Assembly (NCBI GenBank): GCA_027452145.1
Contig: DAIDHB010000228.1
Location: 1 to 40,156, forward strand
Reading direction: 5' to 3'
DNA length: 40,156 nt
From: Planctomycetales bacterium
GTDB taxonomy: Bacteria > Planctomycetota > Planctomycetia > Isosphaerales > Isosphaeraceae
Made by a program: the position numbers and the translations under genes. The notes under the pieces were generated by a model that had not been told where the DNA came from, made no database searches, and worked only from the letters and a program-made list of their open reading frames with translations. Below, piece by piece: positions 17,022-25,077 of this stretch; the first letter of the stretch is position 1; each line of letters opens with the position of its first letter.

Positions 17022-17476
17022 GCCTGTCGACGGCGTCGACGGATGACCTGGTCCTCGACGCCAGCGTGGCGATCAAGTGGTATATCCCTGAGGTCCTCGC
17101 CGCCGAGGCCCGACGGTTCATGTCGCCGCGGTTCGAGATGCATGTCCCCTCGTTCTTCGCGGCGGAGTGCGGGAACACCGTCTGGAAAAAGGTCGCCCAG
17201 CGTCGCGACCTGGACCGGGACGTCGGCCGCCAGATCCTCGACGAGTTGCTGGCCTATCCGATGCACGTTCACGACACGGAAGGGCTGATCGTCTCGGCCT
17301 ACGACCTGGCCCTCGGTGTCGCCAACCCCAAGCTGGCCATCGACGACTTCGTCTACCTGGCACTGGCCGAGGCCCTGGATGCCCGCCTCGTGACGGCGGA
17401 CCGGCTCTTCCATGACGCGATCCAACCGACGCCCCTATCTGGCCGCCTCCTCTGGGTTGCCGATCCGATTTATTAA
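17018..17476 (+). CDS. PIN-domain toxin, VapC/FitB type
   Basis: The product is 152 aa. Conserved acidic residues are D14 (LVLDASVAIKWY), E50 (FFAAECGNTVWKK), D109/D110 (LAIDDFVYLALAEAL) and D128 (LVTADRLFHD), which define an RNase-type PIN active site. It differs clearly from the other PIN toxin in the window (15624-16010), so the two are separate systems. The final codons and TAA stop lie at the left end of the 106-bp element (17470), so the C-terminus was probably trimmed or altered by that insertion. Confidence 0.88.
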   Translation: MSLSTASTDDLVLDASVAIKWYIPEVLAAEARRFMSPRFEMHVPSFFAAECGNTVWKKVAQRRDLDRDVGRQILDELLAYPMHVHDTEGLIVSAYDLALGVANPKLAIDDFVYLALAEALDARLVTADRLFHDAIQPTPLSGRLLWVADPIY

Positions 17477-17575
17477 CCTGGCAGGAAAAATACTCAAGTA
17501 GGTCGGGCAGTCTTGCCCGACGCTCAGGCCCCGTCGGGCAAGAATGCCCGACCTACTTTCATGCCGGCGTAATAA
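17470..17575. repeat. 106-bp palindromic element, copy 2
   Basis: It has the same length and ends as the copy at 7991-8096 (TTATTA ... TAATAA), with the same internal hairpins built from GTCGGGC/GCCCGAC. By eye about 90% of positions agree. It sits exactly at the stop codon of the upstream PIN toxin gene. Confidence 0.75.
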
Positions 17576-18173
17576 TCGGGGAGCAGCTCGCGATCCCGAG
17601 GAAAAAAGCATCGCGATCCGGCGAACGCCGGACCAGGCGAAACCTCAATGGGGGCGGGAGGGCGTGGACAGAGGCGAAGAAAACCGGGGACACGAAGAAA
17701 ACCGGGGGGAAACCGGGGCCATGGCGAGTCATCGACAACCGCCGCAGAGAATGCGTGAGCAAAGTACACGGAGCCATGCTGAACCGAGCGACGCGGGGAC
17801 AGATCTCCGTTGTCGCCCCGCGTCGACGTCTGCGGGATCGACTCCGCCTGGCCGTCGCCGGGCGGCCCGCGGCGGTCCACCGCGACCCATCCGTCCAGAC
17901 CAGATCCGCCGGCCGCGGGGCCGCCTCCGGCAAAACGGCCCAATCCGCCGCTGGCCGCCGACCCCGCTCTGGCCGGCCGGCCGGCGATCCGGCGTGTCTG
18001 GTTTCTGTCTCAGCCTGGCCTCACCTCATCCCGTCATCCTCTGGCGCCCATCTGTCCGGGTCAACTATGATTTACTCGATGCACCCGAAGGCATTCATTT
18101 CGGCTCCTGCGGCTCGGGCTCGACGGGCCATCAGGGAGACCTGGCGACCCAAGCCCATTCGTTTGTCCTCGGA
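17576..18173. other. 598-bp intergenic region, repeat remnants
   Basis: No gene is supported. A short direct repeat (CGAAGAAAACCGGGG, twice near 17678-17710) and the left copy of the 110-120 bp repeat shared with 20087-20205 are present. The rest is unremarkable. Confidence 0.5.
17863..17985 (+). repeat. Direct repeat flanking the RHH-GNAT-XRE operon, left member
   Basis: It aligns with 20087-20205. CGTCCAGACCAGATCCGCCG and the next 15 bases are identical in both, and ACGGCCCAATCC/ACGACCCAATCC follows. The two members lie about 2.2 kb apart in the same orientation around the operon. Confidence 0.7.
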
Positions 18174-18653
18174 TCAGGAGCCGGCGAGAACCTTCACGAA
18201 TTCCTCCAGCGCCGCGGCCTCCTCGGGGCGAAGATCCTGGATGGGCTCGGATCGAGCTACGAACCTTACCGTTGCCTCGCGAAAGCGCGGATCACTCGCC
18301 TCGACGAGCCCGGAGAGTTCCAGCATGGCCTGTTCCGGCAGTGCCAATGCCTGGGAAAGCTGATGGATGGTGCGCGGCTCTGGTTCGCTTCCATCCTCCT
18401 GCTCGATCGTGACAACTTCCTCGAGATCGACATTGGCCTCGGCCGCGAGATCCTCGATCGTGAGCCTGAGCTGCCGCCTCCGCAGCCTGATCAGCCTCGC
18501 GAGTGTATGCCGGCCCGTGCCGGCCCGCTCCGCAGAATGCCCCTCCGTCCTGACCAGCGAGGGGCCAGCAGTGATCGGCGTCCTCGCCTCGACCTCGGCC
18601 GCCGCGAGAAACCAATCATTGATGCGATCTAGATCAATCATTGTTTTCCTCAT
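18174..18653 (-). CDS. XRE-like helix-turn-helix protein, third gene of the RHH-GNAT operon
   Basis: The product is 159 aa. Residues about 50-110 form an HTH of the XRE type (LARLIRLRRRQLRLTIEDLAAEANVDLEEVVTIEQ, then TIHQLSQALALPEQAML). A C-terminal tail with an acidic helix follows (LRPEEAAALEEFVKVLAG). The start codon overlaps the stop of the acetyltransferase gene as ATGA (18650-18653). It is probably a regulator or second antitoxin-like component. An internal ATG at 18641 is a possible alternative start. Confidence 0.75.
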   Translation of the reverse strand: MRKTMIDLDRINDWFLAAAEVEARTPITAGPSLVRTEGHSAERAGTGRHTLARLIRLRRRQLRLTIEDLAAEANVDLEEVVTIEQEDGSEPEPRTIHQLSQALALPEQAMLELSGLVEASDPRFREATVRFVARSEPIQDLRPEEAAALEEFVKVLAGS

Positions 18654-19264
18654 CGACTTCTTTCAAGAAGCTCCGTGGCCCCAGCCGCCGTGAGCTCGAA
18701 GTATTCGAGGTTGTAGTATCCGGGCTCCCGTCCGAGAGCTTGCATGAGGCATGTTTCCGAGTAGAACCGCTTTGCCTGATCCAGCGAATGCAAGCCGACC
18801 CGCCCGGCAAACCCTTCGTCAAGACTCAGCCGAACCGCCGCCTGCATGAGGCGTACTCCCACTCCGCCGTAGGCGGGGTGGGCAACGAACTCCCTGGCAT
18901 TCCACGGCGCCACCTCGATGAACTCGACGTAGACAAGCGGCTTCCCCCGGTCCGGGTCGAGTCTTGCCTGTTTGCCCGACAGGCAGACCATCATCAACCC
19001 TTGCATCAAGCCTTCCGCCTCCACGCCGAATGCGCGATAGGCCAGGAGCTGGGCCATCGTGGCCTTCCGAGCCCAGTTCCAGTGCCAGTGCTCAGGAGGT
19101 TCGCCGGCGCCGTGCGCCAGGCGGCTCCTGATACCGCGGAGCCTCTCGGGCCCCCACATGGCCTCGACATCGATGAGTCGAGACCCGTCGAGCTGGGTGT
19201 GAAGCACCGCCTCGACCGGTTGGCATGTCCGTCGGTCGAAGATTTTGATGGCTTCCGAGCTCAT
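18650..19264 (-). CDS. GNAT-like acetyltransferase in a toxin-antitoxin-like operon
   Basis: The product is 204 aa. The C-terminal half has GNAT features: a strand VYVEFIEVAPWN (about 111-122), the acetyl-CoA loop region AYGGVGVRLMQAAVRLSLDEG (131-151) and a final strand and helix pair, GRVGLHSLDQAKRFYSE. The N-terminal 100 residues are unassigned. GNAT enzymes encoded after small RHH proteins are often toxins that acetylate aminoacyl-tRNA (TacT/AtaT kind). Here the identity of the substrate is only inferred. The gene overlaps both neighbours by four bases. Confidence 0.7.
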   Translation of the reverse strand: MSSEAIKIFDRRTCQPVEAVLHTQLDGSRLIDVEAMWGPERLRGIRSRLAHGAGEPPEHWHWNWARKATMAQLLAYRAFGVEAEGLMQGLMMVCLSGKQARLDPDRGKPLVYVEFIEVAPWNAREFVAHPAYGGVGVRLMQAAVRLSLDEGFAGRVGLHSLDQAKRFYSETCLMQALGREPGYYNLEYFELTAAGATELLERSR

Positions 19265-19476
19265 AGCATCATGACCTCGGCCTTCCTGGACGCCTGCTCG
19301 TCCTCGAAGTAGAGCTTCTCGCCGGCCGACAGCCGTGCATCGACCAACTGGTAGAGACGTAGGGCCTGCCGCAGAACGGCCGTCTTGGTCAGGTCCTTCT
19401 TCTGAGAGAGTTCCTCCAGGACCTGCATCTCCCGCTCGGTCAGGTTCAGCGTCATGGTTTTCTTGGTATCGTTCAT
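19261..19476 (-). CDS. Small ribbon-helix-helix protein, probable antitoxin
   Basis: The product is 71 aa. TMTLNLTEREMQVLEELSQKKDLTKTAVLRQALRLYQLVD is a CopG/Arc-like ribbon-helix-helix, and the acidic C-terminus (AGEKLYFEDEQASRKAEVM) could bind the acetyltransferase. ATG 19476 has GGGAGG seven nt upstream (19483-19488), better than the extension to 19533. The stop overlaps the GNAT start as ATGA. It is the first gene of the operon and probably its repressor. Confidence 0.8.
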   Translation of the reverse strand: MNDTKKTMTLNLTEREMQVLEELSQKKDLTKTAVLRQALRLYQLVDARLSAGEKLYFEDEQASRKAEVMML

Positions 19477-19497
19477 TTCCTGCCTCCCAACAGAAAA

Positions 19498-19528
19498 ACT
19501 ATACGGTTTCTGGCCAAGAATCAAGCAA
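19498..19528 (-). promoter_or_regulatory. Candidate promoter/operator of the RHH-GNAT-XRE operon
   Basis: On the minus strand a strong -10 (TATAGT, complement of 19498-19503) is preceded by TTGATT (15 bp away) or TTGCTT (19 bp away). The -10 lies in a partly dyadic AAACCGTATAGTTT, a possible binding site for the RHH protein. The leader would be only about 15 nt. Confidence 0.5.
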
Positions 19529-19707
19529 ACCAACAGCGAAATTCATGGCCTGATGTCCGCGCGGGCGGGAATCCTCGGCGGCCGCAGCAGGAGTCGTCGG
19601 ATATTCCGTCGCACATCGATCGGGAGGGCCGGCCAGAGATATGGATTACGAGGCGGAGCCGAAGTAAGCTGTGAGAGAGTGAGTCCATTTGCCATGGAGG
19701 CCACGAT

Positions 19708-19971
19708 ATGATGCACAAGTCCGACCCCTCGGGCCTCATCGCGGGCCTGGGCGTGGCCGCCGGGATTCTCCTGATGTTCGTAGGGCTCTGGTATCGCCTC
19801 GAAGACGGCTCCGATCTCCGAACCTGGGATGAGCTGCGCGTGGGGAAGCGGCTGTTCTTCGCCGGCGCCACCACTGCCCTCGTCGTCCCCGTGCTGGCGT
19901 TTCTTGTCGGTCTTCGCGTGCGGAGGAATTCCGGGCTGAAGAAGCCCGAGACCAGGGACGACCTCGGGTAA
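19708..19971 (+). CDS. Small two-helix membrane protein
   Basis: The product is 87 aa. It has two hydrophobic helices (GLIAGLGVAAGILLMFVGLWY at about 9-29, and FFAGATTALVVPVLAFLVGL at about 50-69) joined by a charged loop, with a polar tail. GGAGG lies eight nt before ATG 19708. It is not a recognised family. It is encoded divergently from the RHH operon and sits within the same pair of flanking repeats; any link to that operon is speculative. Confidence 0.6.
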   Translation: MMHKSDPSGLIAGLGVAAGILLMFVGLWYRLEDGSDLRTWDELRVGKRLFFAGATTALVVPVLAFLVGLRVRRNSGLKKPETRDDLG

Positions 19972-20086
19972 TCGGTCCTCGGGCGCGGGTCTCATGACGC
20001 CGCCCCAGGCCCTGGTCGAAGGTCTCCCGCGCCACCGATGATCCTGGGTTGGGCGGAAGACCACTGGTCCCGTTCTCCGGTGAGGC

Positions 20087-20205
20087 CGGGAGACCCGCGA
20101 CCGCTCGCCGCAACCCATCGTCCAGACCAGATCCGCCGGCCGCGGGGCCGCCGCCACCGGGAAAACGACCCAATCCACCGCCGGCTCCGCTCCGGCCGGC
20201 CGCGG
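20087..20205 (+). repeat. Direct repeat flanking the RHH-GNAT-XRE operon, right member
   Basis: It pairs with 17863-17985. It lies in a 1.48-kb region without protein genes (19972-21455) that also holds the candidate ncRNA and the riboswitch leader. Confidence 0.7.
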
Positions 20206-20487
20206 CGTCAGCCCGATCCGTCAGGTCGACCCGGCCCACGGCCGGACGTGTCGCCAACCGTTTCGGCCCGATCGCTGGTGGCACGGCCCGGACCGGAACG
20301 GAACGGCTCGGGATCCCGCGTCCGTTGCGGTCATCACACCTGAATCGTTCCCCCGGACGGAATCCCTCGCAGCCGTCACAACCAGAACCAGAAAAACCGG
20401 AATTCCCAAAAATGTTGGGAATAAATCAGCGCGACCGGCGTCTATATAGGTGTCGGTTGGTCTGTCTTTGGCAATTCGGACGACGGT

Positions 20488-20513
20488 AAAAAAGCCATCC
20501 CGCCCGGGATGGC
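20488..20513 (-). terminator. Rho-independent terminator reading on the minus strand
   Basis: The perfect 8-bp stem GCCATCCC/GGGATGGC with loop GCCC (20494-20513) is followed, on the minus strand, by six T residues (complement of 20488-20493). On the plus strand no T run follows, so the signal belongs to leftward transcription. Confidence 0.75.
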
Positions 20514-20780
20514 GGTGCATCCACGATGGTGCGCGAGGCCAGCCGCGGAAGGGCGCGGCGAGCCTCCCCGCATGCGCCGTGGGCAGGCGAAAACGGGCCG
20601 CCTGCTAGATCAGCGCCTTGTTGCTTGCGGCAAGGTCACGATGAGTGCACTCGGTCCCGGGCAGGGATCGGACGGGCTCGAACCACCCTGAAATCGCGCG
20701 AACGAACCCAATCTTCATATTTCCTTCATACTCGCTCGACGGTTTCGACGCCGAAACGGCGTGCCGAGCGTGGATTTGAG
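20488..20780 (-). ncRNA. Candidate structured non-coding RNA upstream of the terminator
   Basis: A clear leftward terminator stands at 20488-20513 but no minus-strand protein gene lies within the 950 bp before it. The DNA between contains several hairpins: CCTTG..CAAGG near 20618-20640, GCAGGCG..CGCCTGC near 20582-20605, and GTTTCG..CGAAAC near 20749-20764. One stem-loop resembles a tRNA T arm (GGTTCGAGCC near 20673-20690). No tRNA, tmRNA, RNase P, 6S or SRP consensus could be confirmed. The 5' end is a guess. Confidence 0.35.
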
Positions 20781-20992
20781 CAAAACGAAGCCAATTCTGC
20801 CCGAGGGGCGGTCGCGTTGGCGTTCGTTTTTGAGGTGAGCGGGCTGAGATCGGTCTGCGCGCCGAGGGCGGTTCGATCGATTTGCCGATGGCCGGCCGGA
20901 GCCTGGGATGATCGGAGCCGGGCGGCGGCCGGGCGGCGGAGGTGGCCGCGGGCGGCCCGGACGGGTCCGGGTTCGGCCGCGTCGCAGCCCAC

Positions 20993-21022
20993 TTGACGCG
21001 CGGTGGTCGGGGCGCGTACAGT
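20993..21022 (+). promoter_or_regulatory. Sigma-70-like promoter of the riboswitch-controlled operon
   Basis: TTGACG (20993-20998), an 18-bp spacer and TACAGT (21017-21022) place the transcription start at about 21029, directly before the SAM riboswitch. Confidence 0.6.
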
Positions 21023-21042
21023 CTGGGAATTACAATTTGGTG

Positions 21043-21168
21043 CGCATCTTATCCAGAGTGGCTGAGGGACGGGCCCGACGACGCCACAGCAACCGGTTCG
21101 CCATCTGGCGAATGCTGGTGCTAACTCCCGCCCAGCGTCTCCGCGCGGGGCGACCGAGAAGATCGGTC
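21043..21168 (+). promoter_or_regulatory. SAM-I (S-box) riboswitch
   Basis: The aptamer consensus is clear. P1 5' strand CATCTTATCCAGAGTGGCTG is followed by GAGGGACGGGCCCGACGACG, CCACAGCAACCGG, a variable P3 hairpin, CCGGTGCTAAC-like GCTGGTGCTAACTCC, a P4 hairpin and the closing GAGAAGAT at about 21156-21163, which pairs with ATCTT at 21046-21050. SAM-I riboswitches turn genes off when S-adenosylmethionine is high and nearly always control sulfur, cysteine or methionine metabolism. The expression platform between 21168 and the GTG at 21456 has no evident T-run terminator, so control may act through sequestering or Rho. Confidence 0.9.
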
Positions 21169-21455
21169 GACCCACCGCGAGACGCCGATGGGGCAGATAA
21201 GATCAAGAGCGGCGGCCGCCCGCAGGGACGGCCTGCCTCATCCCTCCTGATCATCCCACCTCGCGGGCGCCGAGAAAGAGAACTCTGGATCGAGACGGGA
21301 GGTCCGCGCTCAGCCGGCCTCGCGACGCCGCGGTATCGGCTCGCGTGGGTTGGCCAGGAGCGGCTCGCGACTTCCCGGAGCACGGAACCATCGGCCGGAG
21401 AAAACCCGGCCGGCGGCGAGGCGATCCTCCAATCCAACAATCGGGAGCGACAGCG

Positions 21456-22739
21456 GTGCCCGCGGAAACAGCCATCGGCCTGAAGTGCCGCCTGTGCGGC
21501 AAGACCTATCCCAAGGAAGCCCTGAACTTCTGCACCGAGGACTTCGGACCGCTGGAGGTCACGTACGACTACGATGCCGTCGCGAAGACGCTCGACCGCG
21601 ATACGATCGCATCCCGGCCCCGGTCGATGTGGAGGTATCACGAGCTGCTGCCGGTCGACGGCGAGCCGGCGGTCGGCCGCCAGGTGGGCGGCACGCCGCT
21701 GGTCCGCGCCGACCGGCTGGCGCGGGCACTGGGCGTGTCCGAGCTGTACATCAAGAACGACGCCGTGAACTTCCCCACGCTGTCGTTCAAGGACCGCGTG
21801 GTCGCCGTGGCGCTGTCGAAGGCCGTCGAGCTGGGCTTCCAGACGGTCGGCTGCGCCTCGACGGGCAACCTGGCCAACAGCGTCGCCGCCAACGCCGCCG
21901 CCGCCGGGCTCGAGGCGTATGTCCTGATCCCCGACGGCCTCGAGCAGGGGAAGGTCCTGGGCGCGATGATCTATGGCGCGAAGGTCATCGCCATCGACGG
22001 CAACTACGACCACGTCAACCGGCTCTGCTCGCAGATCGCCTTCCGGTTCGGCTGGGGGTTCGTGAATGTGAACCTGCGGCCGTTCTACGCCGAGGGCTCG
22101 AAGTCGATGGGCTTCGAGATCGCCGAGGACCTGGGCTGGCGGACGCCCGACCACGTCGTCGCGCCGATGGCCGGCGGCAGCCTGATCGGCAAGATTCACA
22201 AGGCGTTCAAGGAATTCGAGCTGCTCGGCCTGCTGGAGACGCCGGTCACCACCCGGATGCACGGCGCCCAGGCCACCGGCTGCAACCCGATCTCCGCGAC
22301 CGTGCGCTCCGGCTCGGGCAAGGTGCGGCCCGTGCGCAATCCCCAGACGATCGCCAAGAGCCTGGCGATCGGCGACCCGGCCGACGGCTACTTCGCCTCG
22401 AAGCTGATCGTCGAGACAGGCGGCTGGAGCGAGGATGTCGAGGACGAGGCGATCCTCGACGCCATGGAGCTCCTCGCCGAGACCGAGGGGATCTGGGCCG
22501 AGACCGCCGGCGGCGTCACCCTGGCCGTCGCGCAGAAGCTCATCGAGCAGGGCCGGATCGGCCGCGACGAGTCGATCGTCCTGTGCATCACCGGCAACGG
22601 GCTCAAGACCCAGGAGCCGCTGCTCGAGCGGATGCGGCGGCCGGTCGTGATCCAGCCGAACCTCGAGGAGTTCGAGGGGCTCCTCGAGACGATGTCCTCG
22701 TCTCCGTCGCGGGCGTCCCTGGCCGGCAGCGTCGCCTGA
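21456..22739 (+). CDS. Threonine-synthase-family PLP enzyme under SAM riboswitch control
   Basis: The product is 427 aa. It has an N-terminal zinc-ribbon-like element (C11, C14, C26) as in archaeal and actinobacterial ThrC, then a fold-type II PLP domain. K112 in NFPTLSFKDR is the PLP lysine; CASTGNLANSVAA (133-145) and MAGGSLIG are cofactor or phosphate loops, and a late ITGNGLKT matches ThrC. Classical ThrC turns O-phosphohomoserine into threonine. The SAM-I leader and the sulfur-carrier genes that follow argue for a sulfur-transfer role instead, such as making homocysteine from O-phosphohomoserine; that is a hypothesis. GTG 21456 has GGGAG eight nt upstream; upstream ATGs give an unconserved extension. 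Confidence 0.85.
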   Translation: MPAETAIGLKCRLCGKTYPKEALNFCTEDFGPLEVTYDYDAVAKTLDRDTIASRPRSMWRYHELLPVDGEPAVGRQVGGTPLVRADRLARALGVSELYIKNDAVNFPTLSFKDRVVAVALSKAVELGFQTVGCASTGNLANSVAANAAAAGLEAYVLIPDGLEQGKVLGAMIYGAKVIAIDGNYDHVNRLCSQIAFRFGWGFVNVNLRPFYAEGSKSMGFEIAEDLGWRTPDHVVAPMAGGSLIGKIHKAFKEFELLGLLETPVTTRMHGAQATGCNPISATVRSGSGKVRPVRNPQTIAKSLAIGDPADGYFASKLIVETGGWSEDVEDEAILDAMELLAETEGIWAETAGGVTLAVAQKLIEQGRIGRDESIVLCITGNGLKTQEPLLERMRRPVVIQPNLEEFEGLLETMSSSPSRASLAGSVA

Positions 22740-22903
22740 GGCCGGGCCGCTCTCGGCGTGTCTACCGGCGTTCGGGGCAGAGTAGGGCAGGGCAGGGTGG
22801 ATCGGATCGCCGCCTCCTGCCCGCTCGTCCGCACGTCGAATGCCCGCTCGAACCACCGACATCGATTGATCGATCGACCGACCACCATCGCGAGGAAGCT
22901 ATC

Positions 22904-23173
22904 ATGCCCGTCGTGCGCATCCCCACCCCCCTGCGTCCCCATGCCGGCGGACTCGACCGCATCGAGGCCGAAGGCGCCACCGTCGGCGAGGTCCTCGACC
23001 GCGTCTCGGCCCAGCACCCCGCGCTCCGCGAGCGGCTGTTCGACGGCGCCGAGCTACGCCGGTTCGTCAATGTTTACGTGAACAACGAGGACATCCGCTA
23101 CCTCGACGACCTGGCCACGCCCGTGAAGGCCGGTGACGAGGTCAGTATCATCCCGGCCGTCGCGGGCGGCTGA
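22904..23173 (+). CDS. CysO/ThiS/MoaD-family sulfur carrier protein
   Basis: The product is an 89-aa ubiquitin-fold protein ending in AVAGG, the Gly-Gly tail that is adenylated and thiocarboxylated in sulfur carriers. It resembles mycobacterial CysO along its whole length: IPTPLRPHAGG at residues 6-16, RRFVNVYVNNEDIRYLDDLATPVKAGDEVSIIPAVAGG at the end. CysO gives sulfur to CysM for cysteine synthesis. Here the partner would be the PLP enzyme just upstream, and the MoeB-like enzyme downstream would load it. GAGGAAG precedes ATG 22904. A 164-bp spacer separates it from the first gene. Confidence 0.92.
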   Translation: MPVVRIPTPLRPHAGGLDRIEAEGATVGEVLDRVSAQHPALRERLFDGAELRRFVNVYVNNEDIRYLDDLATPVKAGDEVSIIPAVAGG

Positions 23174-23255
23174 GCCACCGCTCGCTGCCGGTTCGACGCC
23201 CGACGCCCGACGCGGGGCCGCCCGGCCCGCCGATCGATTCCACCGAGGAGCCAAG

Positions 23256-24293
23256 ATGTCCGCAGAGTCGCTCGAACGTTACAGCCGCCAGATCCGGTTC
23301 CCGCAGCTCGGCGAGGACGGCCAGCGCGCCCTGATGAGTAGCCGGGTCACCCTGTGCGGCTGCGGTGCGCTTGGGACCGTGCTGGCCAACCACCTGGCCC
23401 GCGCGGGCGTCGGGAAGATCCGCGTGATCGACCGCGACTTCATCGAGACGCACAACCTCCAGCGCCAGATCCTCTTCGACGAGCAGGACGTCGCCGACAA
23501 CCTGCCCAAGGCCGAGGCCGCGGCGCGGAAGATGCGCGCGATCAATAGCACGATCGAGGTCGAGCCGGTCGTCACCGACCTGGATCACACCAACATCCTC
23601 GACCTGGTCGGCGACGCCGATCTGATCCTGGACGGTACCGACAACTTCGAGACCCGCTACCTGATCAACGACGCCGCGGTCAAGCTGGGCAAGCCGTGGG
23701 TCTACGGCGGAGTGATCGGCAGCGAGGGTCAGACGATGACGATCATCCCGGGCAAGACCCCGTGCCTGCGCTGCCTGATCGAGGACGCCCCGCCGCCCGG
23801 CATGACGCCGACCTGCGAGACCGCGGGCGTGCTCGGGCCGGCGGTCGCCGTGATCGCCTCGTTCGAGGCCATCGAGGCGATCAAGCTCCTGGCCGGCAAG
23901 CTCGACGCGCTCAACGACCACCTGATCATGGTCGACGTCTGGGACTGGTCGTTCCGGCAGCTCAAGGTTGCCAACCTGCTGGGCAAGGTGGATTGCCCGT
24001 GCTGCAAGCACCGGAAGTTCGAATGGCTCGAGGGCGAGCTGGGCTCGCACACGACGACGCTCTGCGGGCGGAATGCCGTGCAAATCGCCGCGCGCCGGCC
24101 CGAGCCGCTCGACTTCCCCGAGATGGCCCGCCGACTCAAGGCGCTGGGGGACGTCCGGCACAACGCCTTCATGCTGCGGTTCAGCACCGAGGGCTACGAG
24201 TTCACGGTTTTCCCCGACGGCCGCGCGATCATCAAGGGGACGAACGACATCGCCAGGGCGCGGACGCTGTATGCCCAGTTTGTGGGGAGCTGA
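23256..24293 (+). CDS. MoeB/ThiF-type adenylyltransferase (sulfur carrier activating E1)
   Basis: The product is 345 aa. It shows the E1-like fold with GCGALG (35-40) in the nucleotide loop, D59 and R70 of the RDFIETHNLQRQILF segment, and D130 in LDGTDNFETRYLIND. Zinc cysteines are in CLRC (170-173) and CPCC (247-250). A conserved cysteine (C187, TPTCETAG) stands in the acyl-transfer position. The C-terminal ~80 residues form a small domain in place of rhodanese. It should adenylate the C-terminal glycine of the carrier encoded 82 bp upstream. GAGGAG precedes ATG 23256. Confidence 0.92.
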   Translation: MSAESLERYSRQIRFPQLGEDGQRALMSSRVTLCGCGALGTVLANHLARAGVGKIRVIDRDFIETHNLQRQILFDEQDVADNLPKAEAAARKMRAINSTIEVEPVVTDLDHTNILDLVGDADLILDGTDNFETRYLINDAAVKLGKPWVYGGVIGSEGQTMTIIPGKTPCLRCLIEDAPPPGMTPTCETAGVLGPAVAVIASFEAIEAIKLLAGKLDALNDHLIMVDVWDWSFRQLKVANLLGKVDCPCCKHRKFEWLEGELGSHTTTLCGRNAVQIAARRPEPLDFPEMARRLKALGDVRHNAFMLRFSTEGYEFTVFPDGRAIIKGTNDIARARTLYAQFVGS

Positions 24294-24528
24294 CCGGGCT
24301 GCTAGACGTGATGCCCCGTTTGAGCGAACAAGGGCAAATGACAAAGAACGGAGGCCGGAGCGGGAAAGACAAGGGCGGAGCGAAGAGGGCGAAGACCGAA
24401 GAGCGGAGCACGCTGCGAGGAAAGACAGGGTCGGAGCGACGAGAGCGAAGACCCAAGAGCGGAGCACGGAGGACGTACTCGAAATCCCGGGCCTTCGCCG
24501 GTGCAACCTATTTGAGGAGAGACTCCCC
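24294..24528. repeat. Purine-rich low-complexity spacer before the four-helix-bundle gene
   Basis: Between about 24330 and 24480 the plus strand is almost all purine, with repeats of the form GAGCGAAGACC and AGAGCGGAGCAC. A pyrimidine-rich tract of matching style lies on the other side of the next gene (25117-25202). Together they form loose inverted flanks. Confidence 0.5.
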
Positions 24529-25077
24529 GTGCCGTATCAGCGATTCGAGGAACTCCCCGTCTGGAAGGATGCGATCGAGCTGGCCGCTCGAATCCTTCGG
24601 ATCTCCCAGACCGGGCGTTTCAAAGGGATAGGGGACCTCAAGAGCCAGCTCGAGCGTGCGGCGATCTCGGTTTCCAACAACATCGCGGAGGGCTACGAAC
24701 GCGGGACCAGCGAAGAGCTCATCACGTTTCTGTATGTCGCCCGGGGGTCGGTCGGAGAGGTGCGGTCGATGCTCCACCTGCTCGACCGGCTGCCGGGCCT
24801 CGAGGAGATCGCGACGGATGTCAACGAGCTTCGACGGCTCACCGAGAGCATCTCCCGGCAGCTCGGCGGCTGGATCGAGGCGATCAAGAACTCGGACCAC
24901 AAGGGCCACCGATCGCAGAATGACCGGACCAGGGCAACCGCCCAGGCGGTCAGGCGCCGGGACCAGTTCCTCGAGAAGGTGCGGGCGATCCAGGATGAAG
25001 CCATCCGCGGGTTCCGATCTTCTCCCGATCAGGATTCGACGCCGAAAAAGCCCGAGTTGCAGGATCCCGTGGAATGA
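24529..25077 (+). CDS. Four-helix-bundle protein (23S rRNA intervening-sequence protein type)
   Basis: The product is 182 aa. The start RFEELPVWKDAIELAARILR and the segment LKSQLERAAISVSNNIAEGYERGTSEELITFLYVARGSVGEVRSML are the hallmark of the small four-helix-bundle family first seen in 23S rRNA intervening sequences and also in diversity-generating retroelements. The final ~60 residues are polar and unassigned. GTG 24529 has GAGGAGA 12 nt upstream. It is inserted between two sulfur-transfer genes and has repeat-like flanks, so it is more likely a passenger than a pathway gene. Confidence 0.82.
   Translation: MPYQRFEELPVWKDAIELAARILRISQTGRFKGIGDLKSQLERAAISVSNNIAEGYERGTSEELITFLYVARGSVGEVRSMLHLLDRLPGLEEIATDVNELRRLTESISRQLGGWIEAIKNSDHKGHRSQNDRTRATAQAVRRRDQFLEKVRAIQDEAIRGFRSSPDQDSTPKKPELQDPVE

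Noticed and set aside
20668..20700. T-arm-like GGTTCGAGCC on the minus strand suggesting a tRNA or tmRNA
   Set aside because: No matching acceptor strand, D arm or anticodon arm, and no tmRNA tag reading frame was found.
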